From the NCBI GenBank assembly GCA_949318235.1, contig OX439131.1, positions 4,175,964-4,239,963 of the forward strand: DNA of 64,000 nucleotides. The letters are read 5' to 3'. The notes below the pieces were generated by a model. The model was not told the origin of the DNA. It saw only the letters and a list, made by a program, of their open reading frames with translations, and did not search any database. Positions within the stretch are counted from its first letter, which is position 1; each line of letters starts with the position of its first letter. The stretch is from Ecdyonurus torrentis (lineage: Eukaryota > Arthropoda > Insecta > Ephemeroptera > Heptageniidae). Below, piece by piece: positions 39,912 through 52,190 of this stretch. Both the position numbers and the translations under genes were made by a program.

Positions 39912-41167
39912 AAGTTATAAAGAAACTTTTATAACATTATACTGTGCCATGCAAGACCTCGACCTCTCCATAGAACTTCTACTGTGGTAAGGCCCTTGCT
40001 GGTTTTTCTATCCTTTTCTTTATCATTGAAAAAAGAGAGAGAGTTATGTTTTAGGTATTTACTGCCTTATAAAATTATTAATTAGACGAAAAACTTGCAA
40101 TAAAAACATAGGGTTGCCAACTATTCAGAATGCGAAAAAAGGACATGGCCCACACCCAAGCGGGGGGCCTGGGGGGCGAAGCCCCCCAGTAGCCCGAAAT
40201 TTTTGTATGCCACGACCCTTTTTCTTTGAAAAAACAAGCAAAATAATCCATTTTATAAGTAATAAAAGTAAAGTTTAATATTCAATCTTGTGTATGTAAC
40301 ACATAATTTTTTAAAATTTAGATATGAATTTTTTTATGTTTGGTAAAAAAAAAGTAGCAATTTTTTTATTGTTTTATTTTTAATGTTAAAAAAAAAGAAG
40401 AATAGAAATAGACTAGATTACTGTACTAGACTTAATGAATTAAATAATTTAACAATACATTTAATAAAATGCACAAATTTTTAAATAAATTTGACACTGA
40501 CAATTATTAATAATTATTGATAATTGATAACATTTACATTTGTAGATACGTAGGTTTCATAGATAATATAATTACAAAAAATACGGTGTGCACTGCACAC
40601 TGCACTTCTGTAAATTGTAAATTTTTATACTGTGCATGAAATGTAATTTTTAACATTTTTAAATTTCAAATTTTGAAAAACATTAATAATAATGAATATG
40701 AATGAGAAATGTTGTAATTTGTGTATGCAATCATTGCAATCAAAATCAAATAAATCCAAGTTGATATAATTTACATATCAATTTTTCTGATATTCTGACA
40801 ATATTCTGACAAACTTTATTTCACATTTTAATTTTAATTTAATATAAATAATTCAGGAATTTTATATATATATTAAATATAATATATGGCATTCCTGAAT
40901 GATTTATTAATAATGGACCACTTGCAATAAAATGTTTTTAATTGTTGCAGCAAGTAAGTGAAAATGATTTTTACATAAGAAATGCATTAAGAATTATTCA
41001 AATTATTTTAAAAAGTTCGTTCATTGCAAGTGGTCAAACTTATTTAAAGCTGTATTTTTCCTGAGATTTCACATCTTTTAAGCGAAGCTAGTATCATTTA
41101 AAATTGTCATAGAATTGATTACAAGTGTCATTGTAGTTAAAGTAAGTCATGATTTCATTCTTTAAAG

Positions 41168-41559
41168 CCTCGTTCACAATGGACTTTTCTTAAGTGAAAA
41201 CGCTAATTTTTTCAAATTAAGAAAAAGGGTTGATTTCCACTTAAAGAAATATTTTTCTTAATTTTTTACGTAGAACTTTCACTTAACAAATTTTTTTCTT
41301 AGTTTTTCTTAAGTAGCTAATAAGAAGAATTATTTGAATTTTTGTAAGAATCAACATGGGTTTGATTCTTACGTAAATTCAAATAATTCTTCTAATTAGC
41401 TACTTAAGAAAAATTCAGAAAAAAAAATTGTTAAGTAAAACCAATTAAGAAAATTCTTAAGTGCAACAAAAGTTTCATTGTGAACACCAATCGTTCTTAA
41501 GTGGAAAAAATTTGCATTTTCACTTAAGAAAACTTAGAAAAAGTCCATTGTGAACGAGG
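41168..41559. mobile_element. Palindromic element inside the hAT transposase remnant
   Basis: 392 bp with inverted ends CCTCGTTCACAATGGACTTT and arms full of TTAAG(A/T)AAA-type blocks meeting at CAACATGGGTTTG. No reading frame. The duplication could not be resolved. Confidence 0.75.
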
Positions 41560-42251
41560 TTTATCAAATCATTTGAACACCTATTTCTGGTGTCATTCCA
41601 CTTTAGGTTCATAATAATACTGAAAACCCTCTCTACAAAAGCAGAGGTGGCTGGAATGCTAAATAAAAACTGCATGATTTTGTAAATGATAGGAATTTCT
41701 ATCTATGATAGGAATGATAGAAGTTGTTTCTGAATACATGAAGCCATTTATCCACAGTTGTGCAATGATCTGTAATTACTTTATTTGATACTAAATTTGT
41801 GTAGTGTGTTTTCAGTGTAATAATTTCCTCAAACAGCATGTCTCTATACAGTGGCGGCCCGTCAAATTGGGCGCCCGGGGGATAAACTCGCGGTGCGCCC
41901 CCACCCGTAGAAATAGCATATTTAGGTGAATAGGGCGAAGCCCCCTATTGCGCCGCAGGCGCGAATTTTTTGGGGCCACGCCCCTTTTTGGCATAAAATG
42001 CAAAATTAGTATACCTAAAGAATTTGCTATTACAATTCAAGTACTTCAAATTTAATATTTTTTTACACCATTTGAGTATAAAATCGAAGAAAAATGTTGA
42101 TATTTTTTTCTACAATATGAGAACATGATTCTAAATTGCTTTTGAAAAATTTCTTTACGACATATATATTAAGGTAGCATGTACGTACTTTAGGGTAGGG
42201 TCAGGGTAGGGTTGTATTGTTTTCTGTAGAGTGTGCTGTACCCAAAATTGG

Positions 42252-42288
<37 letters not shown>

Positions 42289-42721
42289 GCATGTTGTCAC
42301 AACAGAGTGTGAAAGTGTCGTAAAATGCACCACCCCCAATTCTAATGAATCTATATTTGAGCATTTGAACTCCGATTTTGACCCATGCTTTGAATTTTTT
42401 TTTTTTTTTTCTTTTCAGGTTTTAAAAAATAGTATCCAGATTGAAAAGTTTGGTTCTAAAAATTGATTGGATTTATCCACAACGAATTTTCAATTTTTTT
42501 TTTTTTTTTTTTTTGACTTTATATATGTAAATATAAATATGCATCCGATTTGCAATAAATTTGATCTCGGTAAAAAAAACATTAACAATCTCGTAAAAAT
42601 CGTTTTTAAACTCAAGTCAATAAGAGTTTATCTGCATATAGAACACGCTAAAGTATTTTTTGTTAATAAGTTGTTCAAGTATAATTTTGCACATGAAGAG
42701 CTTGACGTTTTATATACATAC

Positions 42722-42908
42722 TGACCGCTTATGTTTACTCAAAATGCGGAAAAGGAAGTGCTGGAAAAGGAAACCACGTGACGGTAAAAGTGGGAGGTAG
42801 ATCAGCCCAGCTTGCTGCTGGCACCAAATTTTCTCCCACTTTTACCGTCACGTGGTTTCCTTTTCCGGTCTCTTCCTTTTCCGCATTTTGAGTAACATAA
42901 ACAGTCAA
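42722..42908. mobile_element. Palindromic miniature element nested in the hAT-type element
   Basis: Inverted arms ATGTTTACTCAAAATGCGGA / TCCGCATTTTGAGTAACAT and CACGTGACGGTAAAAGTGGG with its inverse. About 185 bp. Confidence 0.65.
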
Positions 42909-43309
42909 TACTAAATTTGCGGAAGATTTTATTTGAGCTGAAACTTTTAAGTTACTTTACTAACACTATCCACAAATAATTATTTGTGGAGGATAGAAAA
43001 CTGTTCCTTGGTTAATTAAAAAAAAAAATAATAATAATAAAAAAAATTAAAAATTAAATATTTTTTTTTATTTTTTATTCATTTTCATTTGACATAAAAT
43101 GCTGACATTAAGTGCACTACAATTTTACAGATTGTGCATTATCAAGCTTCAATTTCATAGGTTTTTGTCTTTTAGGTTGTATTATTGTAGTTTTTATACT
43201 AATTTATGAGGCACTAATTTTCTCGCCGAGCGCCCTTTTTACTCCGGCGCCCTTTTTACCACGGCGCCCGGGGGAAATGTCCCCTCATCCCCCTCTACCC
43301 TGGCAAAAG

Positions 43310-44145
43310 TTATCCACGGATATTCAATGATTCCCATGGATAATGTCTGGTTTCCCATGGATATTAGTATTTCCCACGTGGACTTTATTTCTATCCATGG
43401 GAAATTGAATATCCATGGACAGATTTTAATATTTCCCACGTAGTTTATAATTCCCATGGATATATAGTTTAATATATTTCCCATGGATATTAGTGTTTCC
43501 CACGTGGACTTTATTTCTATCCATGGGAAATTGAATATCCATGGACAATTTTAAAGTTTCCCACATAATTTATAATTCCCATGGATAGTTTAAGTATTTC
43601 CCATGGATAGTTTTATGTGTCCATGGGAATTATTTAAGCGTGGCGACATGACGATCTAAGCTCATTTACACAGTCCGAGTGCAAAAAATTAAAAATTGCA
43701 TAAGAATAAAAAGTGTTTATTTTTTAATCTTCAACTAGAATCAATGAAAAAATTTTTTCGTTTTTTTGAATTTTCTTTCCAAAAAGTGGGTTTATTTCAA
43801 AAAGATACCAACCCGTAAAACATTTTATCGCGTTTTTCGATGTAACTCAATTTTTAATACCCCAAAAAGTCATTCTAAATTGTTGATTAAGAGCATATAT
43901 TAACAAATAACCACTATAGACTGATAGTTTGAAAAAAAATGCATGATAAAGTGAATATCCACTGACAGAAAAATTATCCATGGGGATTTCAACATTTTCC
44001 CCATGGATAGTTTCTATCCATGGGAAAAAAACTATCCATGGGCAATTTGTCCATGGACAATAATTTCCCATGGATAGAAACTATCCATGGGGAAAATGTT
44101 GAAATCCCCATGGATAATTTATTATCCATGGATACACTTTTGCCA
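43310..44145. repeat. CCATGG palindrome cluster
   Basis: About twenty CCATGG hexamers, mostly as TTCCCATGGATA or TATCCATGGGAA, arranged in two clusters (43310-43640 and 43965-44145). Part of the first cluster is a direct duplication of about 125 bp (CCCATGGATATTAGTRTTTC to CCATGGACA). The second is itself a hairpin around 44045. Confidence 0.9.
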
Positions 44146-45017
44146 GGGTATTGGGCCGCCACTGTCTCTATATCAATATTATATCTTTTAAATTGAGGGT
44201 GAAGTTTTTCAATTACTTCTATAAAATCTACACATAGCCAACTGTCTTTTGAGTAATCAAATCTATATCTGTCAAGTACTTGTGATTTGTATAACAACTT
44301 TTGCTATTGTGCAATTTTTTAAAAAATTTAATATTTTTTTAATCTAAAACTTCTAATAAGGGGAGTAAATTAAGTGTCCTTTTTTGGAAAAAAAGTAAAA
44401 AAGGACAAAAACCTCAAAAAAATGACAGTTGGTAACCCATTGGGTTATAAAATATCTTATATTCTGTGTGTTTTTCAGTTTTGCTTTTAATTGTTATCGT
44501 ATATACATCATTTTTATTTTTTAGTTATATATCGGATGCGTGTACGCACTGTCTGTAGAATAATAAAACAGTAACCAGAAGGGGGAGAAACCATCATGGA
44601 CACATACACACTCTTAAAAAAAAAAAAAAAAAAAAAAAAAACTATGCAACCAAAAAAAAAAAAGAAAATAAGGAGTATATTTTTTGTCAGGACCGAAACA
44701 AAGTCGTCTCTCGTGTTCAAGCTTTTTCATTAGTTGATGAAGCGTTGAATAAGAGAGGTTCCCATGCAAACACCACAACAAAAAGGCGTTTTGTCCTGGA
44801 GGAGGGGGGGGGGTATTTTGGGACTTCTAGGGACTCTATATTGAGACCCCAGATATATTCATTATTGGGACTTTTACAAAAGGAGAGGGTACGTCTGTTT
44901 ATGAACAGACCATCAATTGGTATAAATTAACTTTTTTTTTTCTTTCTTTCTTTCTTTTTGTAGGTGCATGTACGTGTGTGTCCATATTTGAGGAAAAACA
45001 AAAAAACCTAACTTACA

Positions 45018-45067
45018 TACCTAATGATAGCGGGAGGGAACTACAGAGAGCGACTGCCGCACTCACC
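45018..45067 (-). CDS. Candidate internal exon of an unknown gene
   Basis: TTTTGTTTCAG acceptor and GTATGTAAG donor enclose an open 50-nt stretch (VSAAVALCSSLPLSL). Both splice sites are strong, but it is short and unsupported by homology. It could follow the exon at 52832-52903 in phase 0. Confidence 0.25.
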
Positions 45068-45069
45068 TG

Positions 45070-46004
45070 AAACAAAAACAAAAGCATCTTATTATAATCA
45101 CACATCTTGCATATTAAATTAAATCAATTATAATTAAATTATCAATTAAAATCAACATATGGGAAAAAGTATTACAAAAAAGGTGAAAAGTGGAGAGTAT
45201 GCGTTAAATATCTAATTATAGTCCATTTAAAGGAGGGGCGTTAAATTGATGCCGCATGGTTGTTTAGAATTCATTTTTTGTGCCCACGCACTTTTTGAGT
45301 TGCAGCATCCAAATTGTGACCAACGACTGCAGGCGTGGTGCAGCACTACTCCACTCAATTTTTTATTATAGTCTCAACATAATTTTAGGGGTGGTTTCCC
45401 AATTAAAACTGCAAATATTTTTCATACATATATAATTGATACCAGATATATGGCGCGCGTTTAAAAAAAAATTTGTTGCACTTAAAACTCAATCAGGTTT
45501 CCTTTAAATCTTGCGAAACTTTTACGGAGCCTTGCAATGATGTAGATGCTGGACTGGGGAAATTTTGAGCATTAATTACAAAAAACTTCATGCTGAAATT
45601 AGGTGTAAAATCAAAATGAAGTTTTCATAAACCCTTCAATATAGGTCGAATCCTGCTCTTTTTGGTGCATATTTTAACTCCCCTAATAGCAGTTAATTAT
45701 ACGCAGAAATATGAATGATAATTACTGTAGGGGGGCATTGATTTTTCAGAAATGCACTCTGTTCGAAACTGCTCGACTTTGCGGCTTTTTTTTTTTTTTT
45801 TTTTTTTCTAAAATCGTCGTCATTCAAACTATAACAGTATATATTTTAGAGGTTATATAATTATGATTATTCAATTTAAAATGACATTATATGTAAATGC
45901 TATAATTTTTTATAAATGAAGAATTTTGCCTTGGACTTTTATTGAGAAATATATAGGTATAATCATGCATTTTTGTCTAGCATCGGTCAACTACACTCGC
46001 AATA
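45070..46004. other. No gene seen
   Basis: AT-rich DNA with a poly-T at 45786-45807. No supported coding sequence or element ends. Confidence 0.6.
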
Positions 46005-46613
46005 TATAAGATTATATGCGAAAATAATTAATGCACCTCTTTTATATGATCAAATATTTGAAAGTTGTTGGTATGTGCCGCAAGTTGTTGGTATGTGCCG
46101 CAGTGAGCATCATGCATATATATATGCAATCAATTTCGATCTTTTCGCATAACACAAATAATGCAGTATATTTTAAACCCACACAACCTCGCAATGTTAA
46201 TAAGTTTTAGGATTCGTCGCACACACCCTTTTAATTTAAAACATATATTATTTACACACCTAAAAGCTATATAGGCTATACCCACATAGTGTGTGGTTGC
46301 TTCAGAGCACTGTATTATAAGATTATATGCGAAAATAATTAATGCACCTCTTTTATATGATCAAATATTTGAAAGTTGTTGGTATATGTGCCGCAGTGAG
46401 CATCATGCATATATATATATGCAATCAATTTCGATCTTTTCGCATAACACAAATAATGCAGTATATTTTAAACCCACACAACCTCGCAATGTTAATAAGT
46501 TTTAGGATTCGTCGCACACACCCTTTTAATTTAAAACATATATTATTTACACACCTATAAAAGCTATAGGCTATACCCACATAGAGTGTGTGGTTGCTTC
46601 AGAGCACTGTATC
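46005..46613. repeat. Tandem duplication, 311-bp period
   Basis: 46005-46315 and 46316-46613 are nearly identical copies (TATAAGATTATATGCG ... GCTTCAGAGCACTGTAT). The first copy also has a 20-bp internal duplication AAGTTGTTGGTATGTGCCGC. Confidence 0.9.
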
Positions 46614-46639
46614 TCTCTGTACGTACGTACAAAATTCTG

Positions 46640-46740
46640 TATGGACACTGCAGCACACTGCAGTGCGCAGTATGTACGTCTGAATGCAGTGCAGTGTGCT
46701 GCAGTGCAGTGGCCAGGCAGTGGCTGGTGGCTGCTGCGCG
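46640..46740. repeat. GCAGT/ACTGC-rich stretch
   Basis: Short mixed-orientation repeats of CTGCAG, GCAGTG and CAGTGC. No reading frame of interest. Confidence 0.6.
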
Positions 46741-47514
46741 TCAAGCCGTCAAGTGTATAGTAACTAAAAGAGGTAGTATGGTCACCGCATTCTTCTTATG
46801 TAGGGGGTGCAGGGGTGGTGAAAACCACATTTTGTAGGCCTATGATTGGCGTAGAGAGAAAACCGCTTTTGCGGAGATGCCCGAAGTCACTTAGTCAGCT
46901 AATCTCAGGGGAGGATTACAATGTCTCAGAAAATCATTAATTAATAATATTAATCAACTCAGGAGGATATTCATAAATTTAAAAACAATAGCTGACTTGT
47001 TTAGGCATGTTTTGATATGATTTTTATGTCCTGACAATTTGTATTAGTTGCGCTATGATTTATCAAAATGACCCCTTTTAACATGGGTTTAGATAGGACG
47101 GTGTGAATAAGCAAAAAAACGCTTTTGCTGAATCGACTGTACTACACCTTTATAGTTACTATAGTCAAGTGTCGTTCAGAGCAGAGGGGAAAAAATCTGT
47201 ATTCATGTGAGGGGAAGTCTCTTTATGGAAGGGATGGGGGTAAAAATGACGAGATGCTATAGGTGTTGTAAGGTACCATACCGTACTGTACACATGTACC
47301 GTTGTTCATCGTGTGTGGCCCGCTTCATATTAAGTGCATATTCATGTTATAATAACTCTATATGGTTAAAGTCGACGCCATGCGCCATGTTGGATCACTT
47401 AATAATAACATTGGTATATGAAAATGACCCAATTTTTCAGTTTAAAATTACTATAAGCATAATATTTTTGGGAGAGCATTGCTGTAAGTTAATGGAAGTT
47501 ATATCGGTTTAAAA

Positions 47515-47700
47515 AATTGTTAAAAATTTTCTATGGCTTAAAACACGTAAAAGTATGTCTAGTATTTCTCATTAAAATTTCTCCAAAATCCGCGGTGGAG
47601 TATAGTTTTCTCAAAAATCGCAAAAAAAAAAACGTGTTTTTCTCCATATAAGCGTAATGTTAAATTAGGGGACCCTTTTAGCTTTCCCCGCAGCACCCCG
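47515..47700. repeat. Dispersed repeat related to 51030-51330
   Basis: Shares TTCTATGGCTTAAAACACGT, TCTCAAAAATCGCAAAA and CTTAATGTTAAATTA-type blocks with the palindrome at 51030-51330 and fragments near 3967-4030 and 30170-30300. Confidence 0.55.
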
Positions 47701-47819
47701 CGCGCTAAACCGATAACGTCCATTGAATTATGATATATTTATTTTCAAAGTATACTGCAGATGTGAGAAAAATAATAGTAACAAAAAATTTACTGAGTTC
47801 CCAATAAAGAGCGAGTAAC

Positions 47820-47945
47820 GAGGTTTGTCCTATATAATATACTCTGAGAAATGTTATTCATTACTCTAGTATATGGCATCCAAGCGCATTAAATATGACG
47901 TCATCCGCATACATGCACCCTGTATATCTCGCTAAAGAGCATAAG
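47820..47945 (-). repeat. Fragment of the TGACGTCA-bearing repeat family
   Basis: GAGAAATGTTATTCATTACT, AAGCGCATTAAATATGACGT and a final CACCCTGTAT match, in inverted orientation, the left half of 59494-59963. Confidence 0.55.
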
Positions 47946-48389
47946 GAGTATACTAATATCGTATAATGCTATATAATATCCTTATTTACCATATAATATG
48001 CTAAAGATGAACTTATCTCGCTCGCTCGTTGCAGTCTCCACAGCGCAACCATATATGTCCATGAGTGCAATTAATAAACCAATAAAGACCATATAGCGAA
48101 TGGTCCATATGACATCATATGATATGACGGAAAAGTGCATTTTCATAATTATATTATTAATTTTTTATTTTTGAACTGCATGAGCAGCAAAATAATTATC
48201 GCGTTTTATATAAACTCAATTGCTATATATTTAACAAACTTGCTACGCATATATATGGCTTACAATAAATGCACATATATACATATAAATAATTATTGTT
48301 TCATTCATAAGCAAAGATTTTTAATTTTGCCTGCGAGTCATGAGTCCGCATGCATATTATGCATTTTTTTTTTTTTTTTTTGTAATGGA

Positions 48390-48605
48390 GTCAAATTTGA
48401 CGTCGTCCAGCTGCCTCATAGAGTAGTTGCAATTATATGTCGACGCCATATTTCAGCACTAAATAACATGGGTCGGTATATGGAAAAACGACACATTTTG
48501 GCAGTTAAAAAAAAAATGTTTGATGCTGAGCAATGTTATTTATTGCTCCAGTATGGCGTCGAAGAGCATTCAGTATAACCTCATGCGCATATATACACCC
48601 TATTG
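48390..48605 (-). repeat. Copy of the TGACGTCA repeat family
   Basis: GTCGACGCCATATTTCAGCA, CACATTTTGGCAG, GAGCAATGTTATTTATTGCT and a terminal ACACCCTAT relate it to 57607-58130 and 59494-59963. Confidence 0.6.
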
Positions 48606-48939
48606 ATCTAAATATATAGGTTTCGATGCCGTATTTATGTCCGATCAATTTAAGAATAAATTAGTACAAGAAGCATTATTTTGGATATATAGAAAATAAA
48701 TCGTAAATGTAGCAATTAAAAATCTATAGCCACAAAGATAACACAGATCAAAGCGGTTGTGTAAGCATGGCAAAAAAAAAGTTTTTTTTTTTTTTTTTTT
48801 TTTTGTAACTTTTATTCAACCTTATATGACAGGTACAAAATGCTATATAAATGTGATGAACATAATTTTTAACATATTATTAGGCAAGTTGTACTATATT
48901 ATATAATTTTTGTTAATACATTTTTTATTTATCTCGGTT

Positions 48940-49110
48940 ACTCGAGCCGTGTGGCACATAGTATAATGCGCACTAGTTTGACGTGCGAGATATCACGAGT
49001 TTGATTCTTGGTGGCTGGTGCATAGTTCTGCACGGTTGGAGAGGTGCAGTGGGGATAGGTTTAGACTTGAGTGGCTAATTATTGAAATGCAGTGGCGGAT
49101 TGAGCGCTGA
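48940..49110 (+). repeat. tRNA-derived SINE-like sequence
   Basis: CGTGTGGCACATAGTATAATG resembles an A box (first 20: CGTGTGGCACATAGTATAAT) and CACGAGTTTGATTCTTGG a B box at tRNA spacing. An (AC)n tract follows at 49162-49199. Confidence 0.4.
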
Positions 49111-49553
49111 GATTTCAAGATTATCTCGAAGGGCCGCGGCTAAAGAGGGCCGTCTTCGCAGCAACTGGCACACACAACACACACACACACACACACACAA
49201 AAGCAAGAAGGGAAGCAAAAGGAATTTATTGAATCTTATTATATAGTTTAGAAATTGATAAAATTATAATAAGATCTTATTGTGATGACTGATCCTACAA
49301 TATAAAGGTTGTGTTGTAAATAAAAGTTTTAAATAGAAATAAATGAATATCAACCAAATGTCTCATGACGGACTTTCAGAATTCTTGTCAGTTTTTTATT
49401 TTTATTATTCTTATTTTTTTCTTCCAAACATGATGAACTTTGCCAAAGCATAATTCATACAAAAAATTTGATATCGCAGGTTACTAGTCATATGTCAAAG
49501 AAATGCGTACAATATTGTATTACACAAGATTATTTATTTCTATTCTTGCTCTG

Positions 49554-49593
<40 letters not shown>

Positions 49594-49707
49594 CGTAAAA
49601 TGATTGTAATTTGTAATTTTAGCTGTTATATTAACTTTCAAATGGCGTCATAAAATTTGGAAGTTTTCTTTTTAGATTTTTAGATACAAGCCATATACAA
49701 TCCTTAA

Positions 49708-49965
49708 GTTATTACACTTTCAAGATAACATGTAAATGTGGAAATTTAAATTTGAGCGGGAAATTTTAGTCAAATTAGAAACTTTTTTACAATTAAAAAT
49801 ATCAATAAAATTTTTTTTGTTAAAAAAAATATATTTTAAATTTACTTGATTTTATTTGAAAATTAAAATGTTTGTTTTATTGGAATTAAATCCTGTACAA
49901 AAAATATTTGGAAAATATAGTTCTTCTTTTAGCAATTTCCGGTCCAAGTCGGTCCCCCACCGCCT
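49708..49965 (+). repeat. Dispersed repeat, copy 2
   Basis: Same 260-270 bp as 22820-23090, ending GGTCCAAGTCGGTCCCCCAC. Confidence 0.75.
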
Positions 49966-49992
49966 TAATATAATTCAATATAAATATATAAT

Positions 49993-49999
<7 letters not shown>

Positions 50000-50051
<52 letters not shown>

Positions 50052-50062
50052 TATATATATAA
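50000..50062. repeat. (TA)n microsatellite
   Basis: About 50 bp of TA with flanking AT-rich sequence, then a short (TC)n. Confidence 0.9.
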
Positions 50063-50349
50063 TATAATTCTCTCTCTCTCTCCCTCTTTCAAGCCATGCA
50101 AAAATTAGATTTTTTAATGAAATGAAGTTATTAATTGACCAACAATATTTGTTCATATCACTTAAATAATTGTTATTATATTCTATAGAAGTAAATAAAA
50201 TTTAATAAATTGTAATATTATTATTATTATTTTTTTTTTTCTTTTCTTTTTTTTTTTTTTTTTTTTTTTTTTCTTTTTTTTTTTCTACGAATGTTTATTT
50301 CTATATAGCATCACAGGAAAACTTACAGGAATTGCTTGTTTAAGTCGTA

Positions 50350-50469
50350 CAGCTCTGGCCAAAAGTTTCCGAACGGGGCAGCGGCGGCCGCTGCGTTTTC
50401 TCATAAAGATAACATAGCGTGGTTGCGGGTTGCCTATGCAAATCGTTCGGGAACTTTTGGCCAGAGCAG
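50350..50469. mobile_element. Tc1-type miniature element
   Basis: 120 bp with inverted ends CAGCTCTGGCCAAAAGTTTC / GGAACTTTTGGCCAGAGCAG between TA dinucleotides (50348-50349, 50470-50471). CTGGCCAAAAGT at the tip is common among Tc1-like ends. Confidence 0.75.
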
Positions 50470-51029
50470 TACATCTTCTGTGTTTTTAATAAGTAATGAA
50501 AAATAATAATAAATATTTTTCTCATTGAAAAACTCGCACTGCTGGGATTGCAATGTTATTCTTAAAAGAAATGCACGAGCTGATTAAAATTGCATGCCCA
50601 CGCAATCGTTTATTCTGCATAAAAACGCATACACTACTATAAAGTTAAACGAAAACAGACAACAAAGTACTTGTAATTTGCACCGTTTTTAACGTTTACT
50701 TTTTTTTTTTTATTTATTATTATTTTTTTTTTGAAGCAAAAATTGCATAATAAGTAATTAATTATACTTTTTCAAAACTATTAATTATTATTATTCTGAG
50801 TTGGATCAAATTTTTTACTGGCGGATAATTTTTTATTTGGATTTCAATTTCCAGGTTTCTTTTTCGACAGCACTTACAATTATGTGCATATTACTCTATA
50901 AACAAAATATAAAGTATACAGTTTTACCGTATGGTTTTGTGCCAACAATAACTATCCAATAGTATATAATATAATATCAATTACCTCTATCAACACTATT
51001 TTTATTAAACGCATACAGATACAAGTGGA

Positions 51030-51330
51030 GGTTTTAGCAGTTTAAAAAATTCTTTAAAAAATTCTATGGCTAAAAACACGTAAATGTGTCTTAAAAAAAA
51101 AATAATAATAATAAATAAAGTGTTTTTTCCCCTTAAGCTTAATGTTAAATTAAGGGGGGGGGGGGAGCTAAGGTGCCCCTAATTTAGCATAACGCTTATT
51201 GAGGAAAACACATTTTTGCGATTTTTTAGAAAACTACCCCACCGATTTCGGAGACATTTAAATGAGAAATACTAGACATAATTAATTACGTGTTTGAAGT
51301 CATAGAATTTTTAAAATAATTTTGTAACCG
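51030..51330. repeat. Palindromic repeat with G-run
   Basis: Arms TTCTATGGCTAAAAACACGT and ACGTGTTTGAAGTCATAGAA are inverted around a (G)12 run at 51154. Related fragments at 47515-47700 and 30170-30300. Confidence 0.6.
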
Positions 51331-51440
51331 ATAACCTCCGGTTCAAATCAAAATTAGCATTTTTATATTATTTTTTGGTATGACCTCTGACGTATAGAAA
51401 TACTCTGGCCTGTTAGTAAAAACAACATGATTAAATTATT

Positions 51441-51818
51441 ATAGTGTGTGTACGCATGACGTCATTTCTGAGTGCTTTTCGATGCTCTTCTTGAGCAATG
51501 AATACCATTTCTCAGCATAGGACAAACCGGGACAAACCATACTGTTTCTCTATGGACAAACCTAGTTTTTGGCTATTTTCTTTGGTAAATTAGCTATATT
51601 TTGGTTATTATTATTTTCTTGCATACTTGAGGTATTTAATTCAACCTCGATCTCTGTTAACAGCATTAATGCTCTCAAAAAATTACGAATAAGTATTTTA
51701 AAACTGGCAAAATGTGTCATATTTGTCATTTTCCTATACCGGCCAATGTTATTTAGTACTCACTTATGACGTCGACTGTCGACTTTACTTTAACATGAAT
51801 GAAATGAAACCACCCTAT
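51441..51818. mobile_element. TGACGTCA repeat family, copy with intact interior
   Basis: Begins ATAGTGTGTGTACGCATGAC and ends ATGAAACCACCCTAT, parallel to 59494-59963. It keeps TCTGTTAACAGCATTAATGC, the uninterrupted site where 59674-59828 inserted in the other copy. Confidence 0.7.
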
Positions 51819-52185
51819 TATTTATTATTATTTTATTTATCTAGTACTGCCCGATTTGAAAAACTGCACAGTCGTGAAATAAAAAAATAACATGTAATGT
51901 TTACCTACAAGTTTGGTACGTCAAACACATGCATAAGAAAACACGCAATTCTGTACAATGAAATAATTCCGCCGAGACGACTACGCGTGCAACGCACGTG
52001 GCAGGAAGTGGCGAGGGATGGAGGAGAAATATTTTGCTTCACTTTCTGGCTTTCTGCATTTCTGGCTTTTCCCACTTCTAATCGTTCTAATTGACTTCTC
52101 ATTTATAATGAATAAAAACTATTCAATATATTATTATTATTACAACAAAATATATTTAGTAATATAAATATATAATATACATATT

Positions 52186-52190
<5 letters not shown>

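Larger units (their letters stand above)
36103..40028. mobile_element. Young fold-back Penelope-like retroelement
   Basis: 3,926 bp flanked by a 14-bp duplication, six A then GAGAGAGA (36089-36102 and 40029-40042). The left arm 36135-37669 (1,535 bp) and right arm 38496-40028 (1,533 bp) are inverted and identical over the regions compared; the one difference I found is a 2-bp AT indel just after the stop codon (left arm GAAATATGTTAG versus right arm TAACATTTC). The 826-bp centre is the unique 5' part of the plus copy. A 32-bp tail (36103-36134, CAATTTAAGGAAAAAACC...) is present on the left only, beyond the arm. The plus copy lacks its own N-terminus because the inversion joint falls at about 37670. 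Confidence 0.88.
41849..44164. mobile_element. Non-autonomous hAT-type element, 2.3 kb
   Basis: Ends CAGTGGCGGCCC and GGGCCGCCACTG, flanked by perfect 8-bp duplications TCTCTATA (41841-41848, 44165-44172). It contains no transposase. It holds poly-A/T runs, a palindrome at 42722-42908 and the CCATGG-rich stretch at 43310-44145. Confidence 0.85.
41094..44297 (-). pseudogene. hAT-type transposase C-terminus, broken by two insertions
   Basis: Pieces in order on the minus strand: SWLCVDFIEVIEKLHPQFKR and NIDIE (to 44173), LFEEIITLKTHYTNLVSNK and CTTVDKWLHVFRN (from 41848), after a frameshift ATSAFVERVFSIIMNLKWND and TRNRCSNDL, then after a palindrome NEIMTYFNYNDTCNQFYDNF, stop at 41094. FVERVFS...W-x-D-x-RN is the hAT dimerisation block. 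The frameshift near 41700 (a local TTCCTATCAT duplication) and the inserts make it non-functional. Confidence 0.7.
40111..44438. mobile_element. Decayed hAT-like transposon with nested insertions
   Basis: Ends GGGTTGCCAACTATT and (inverted) GGGTTACCAACTGTC, each followed by sequence rich in AAAAAAGGACA, enclose a broken hAT transposase on the minus strand. No clear 8-bp duplication remains. Two younger elements sit inside (41168-41559, 41849-44164). Confidence 0.55.

Noticed and set aside
48390..48578. Small gene in the 147-residue frame at 48135-48578
   Set aside because: Its right half is a member of a dispersed repeat family and the left half is AT-rich low complexity.
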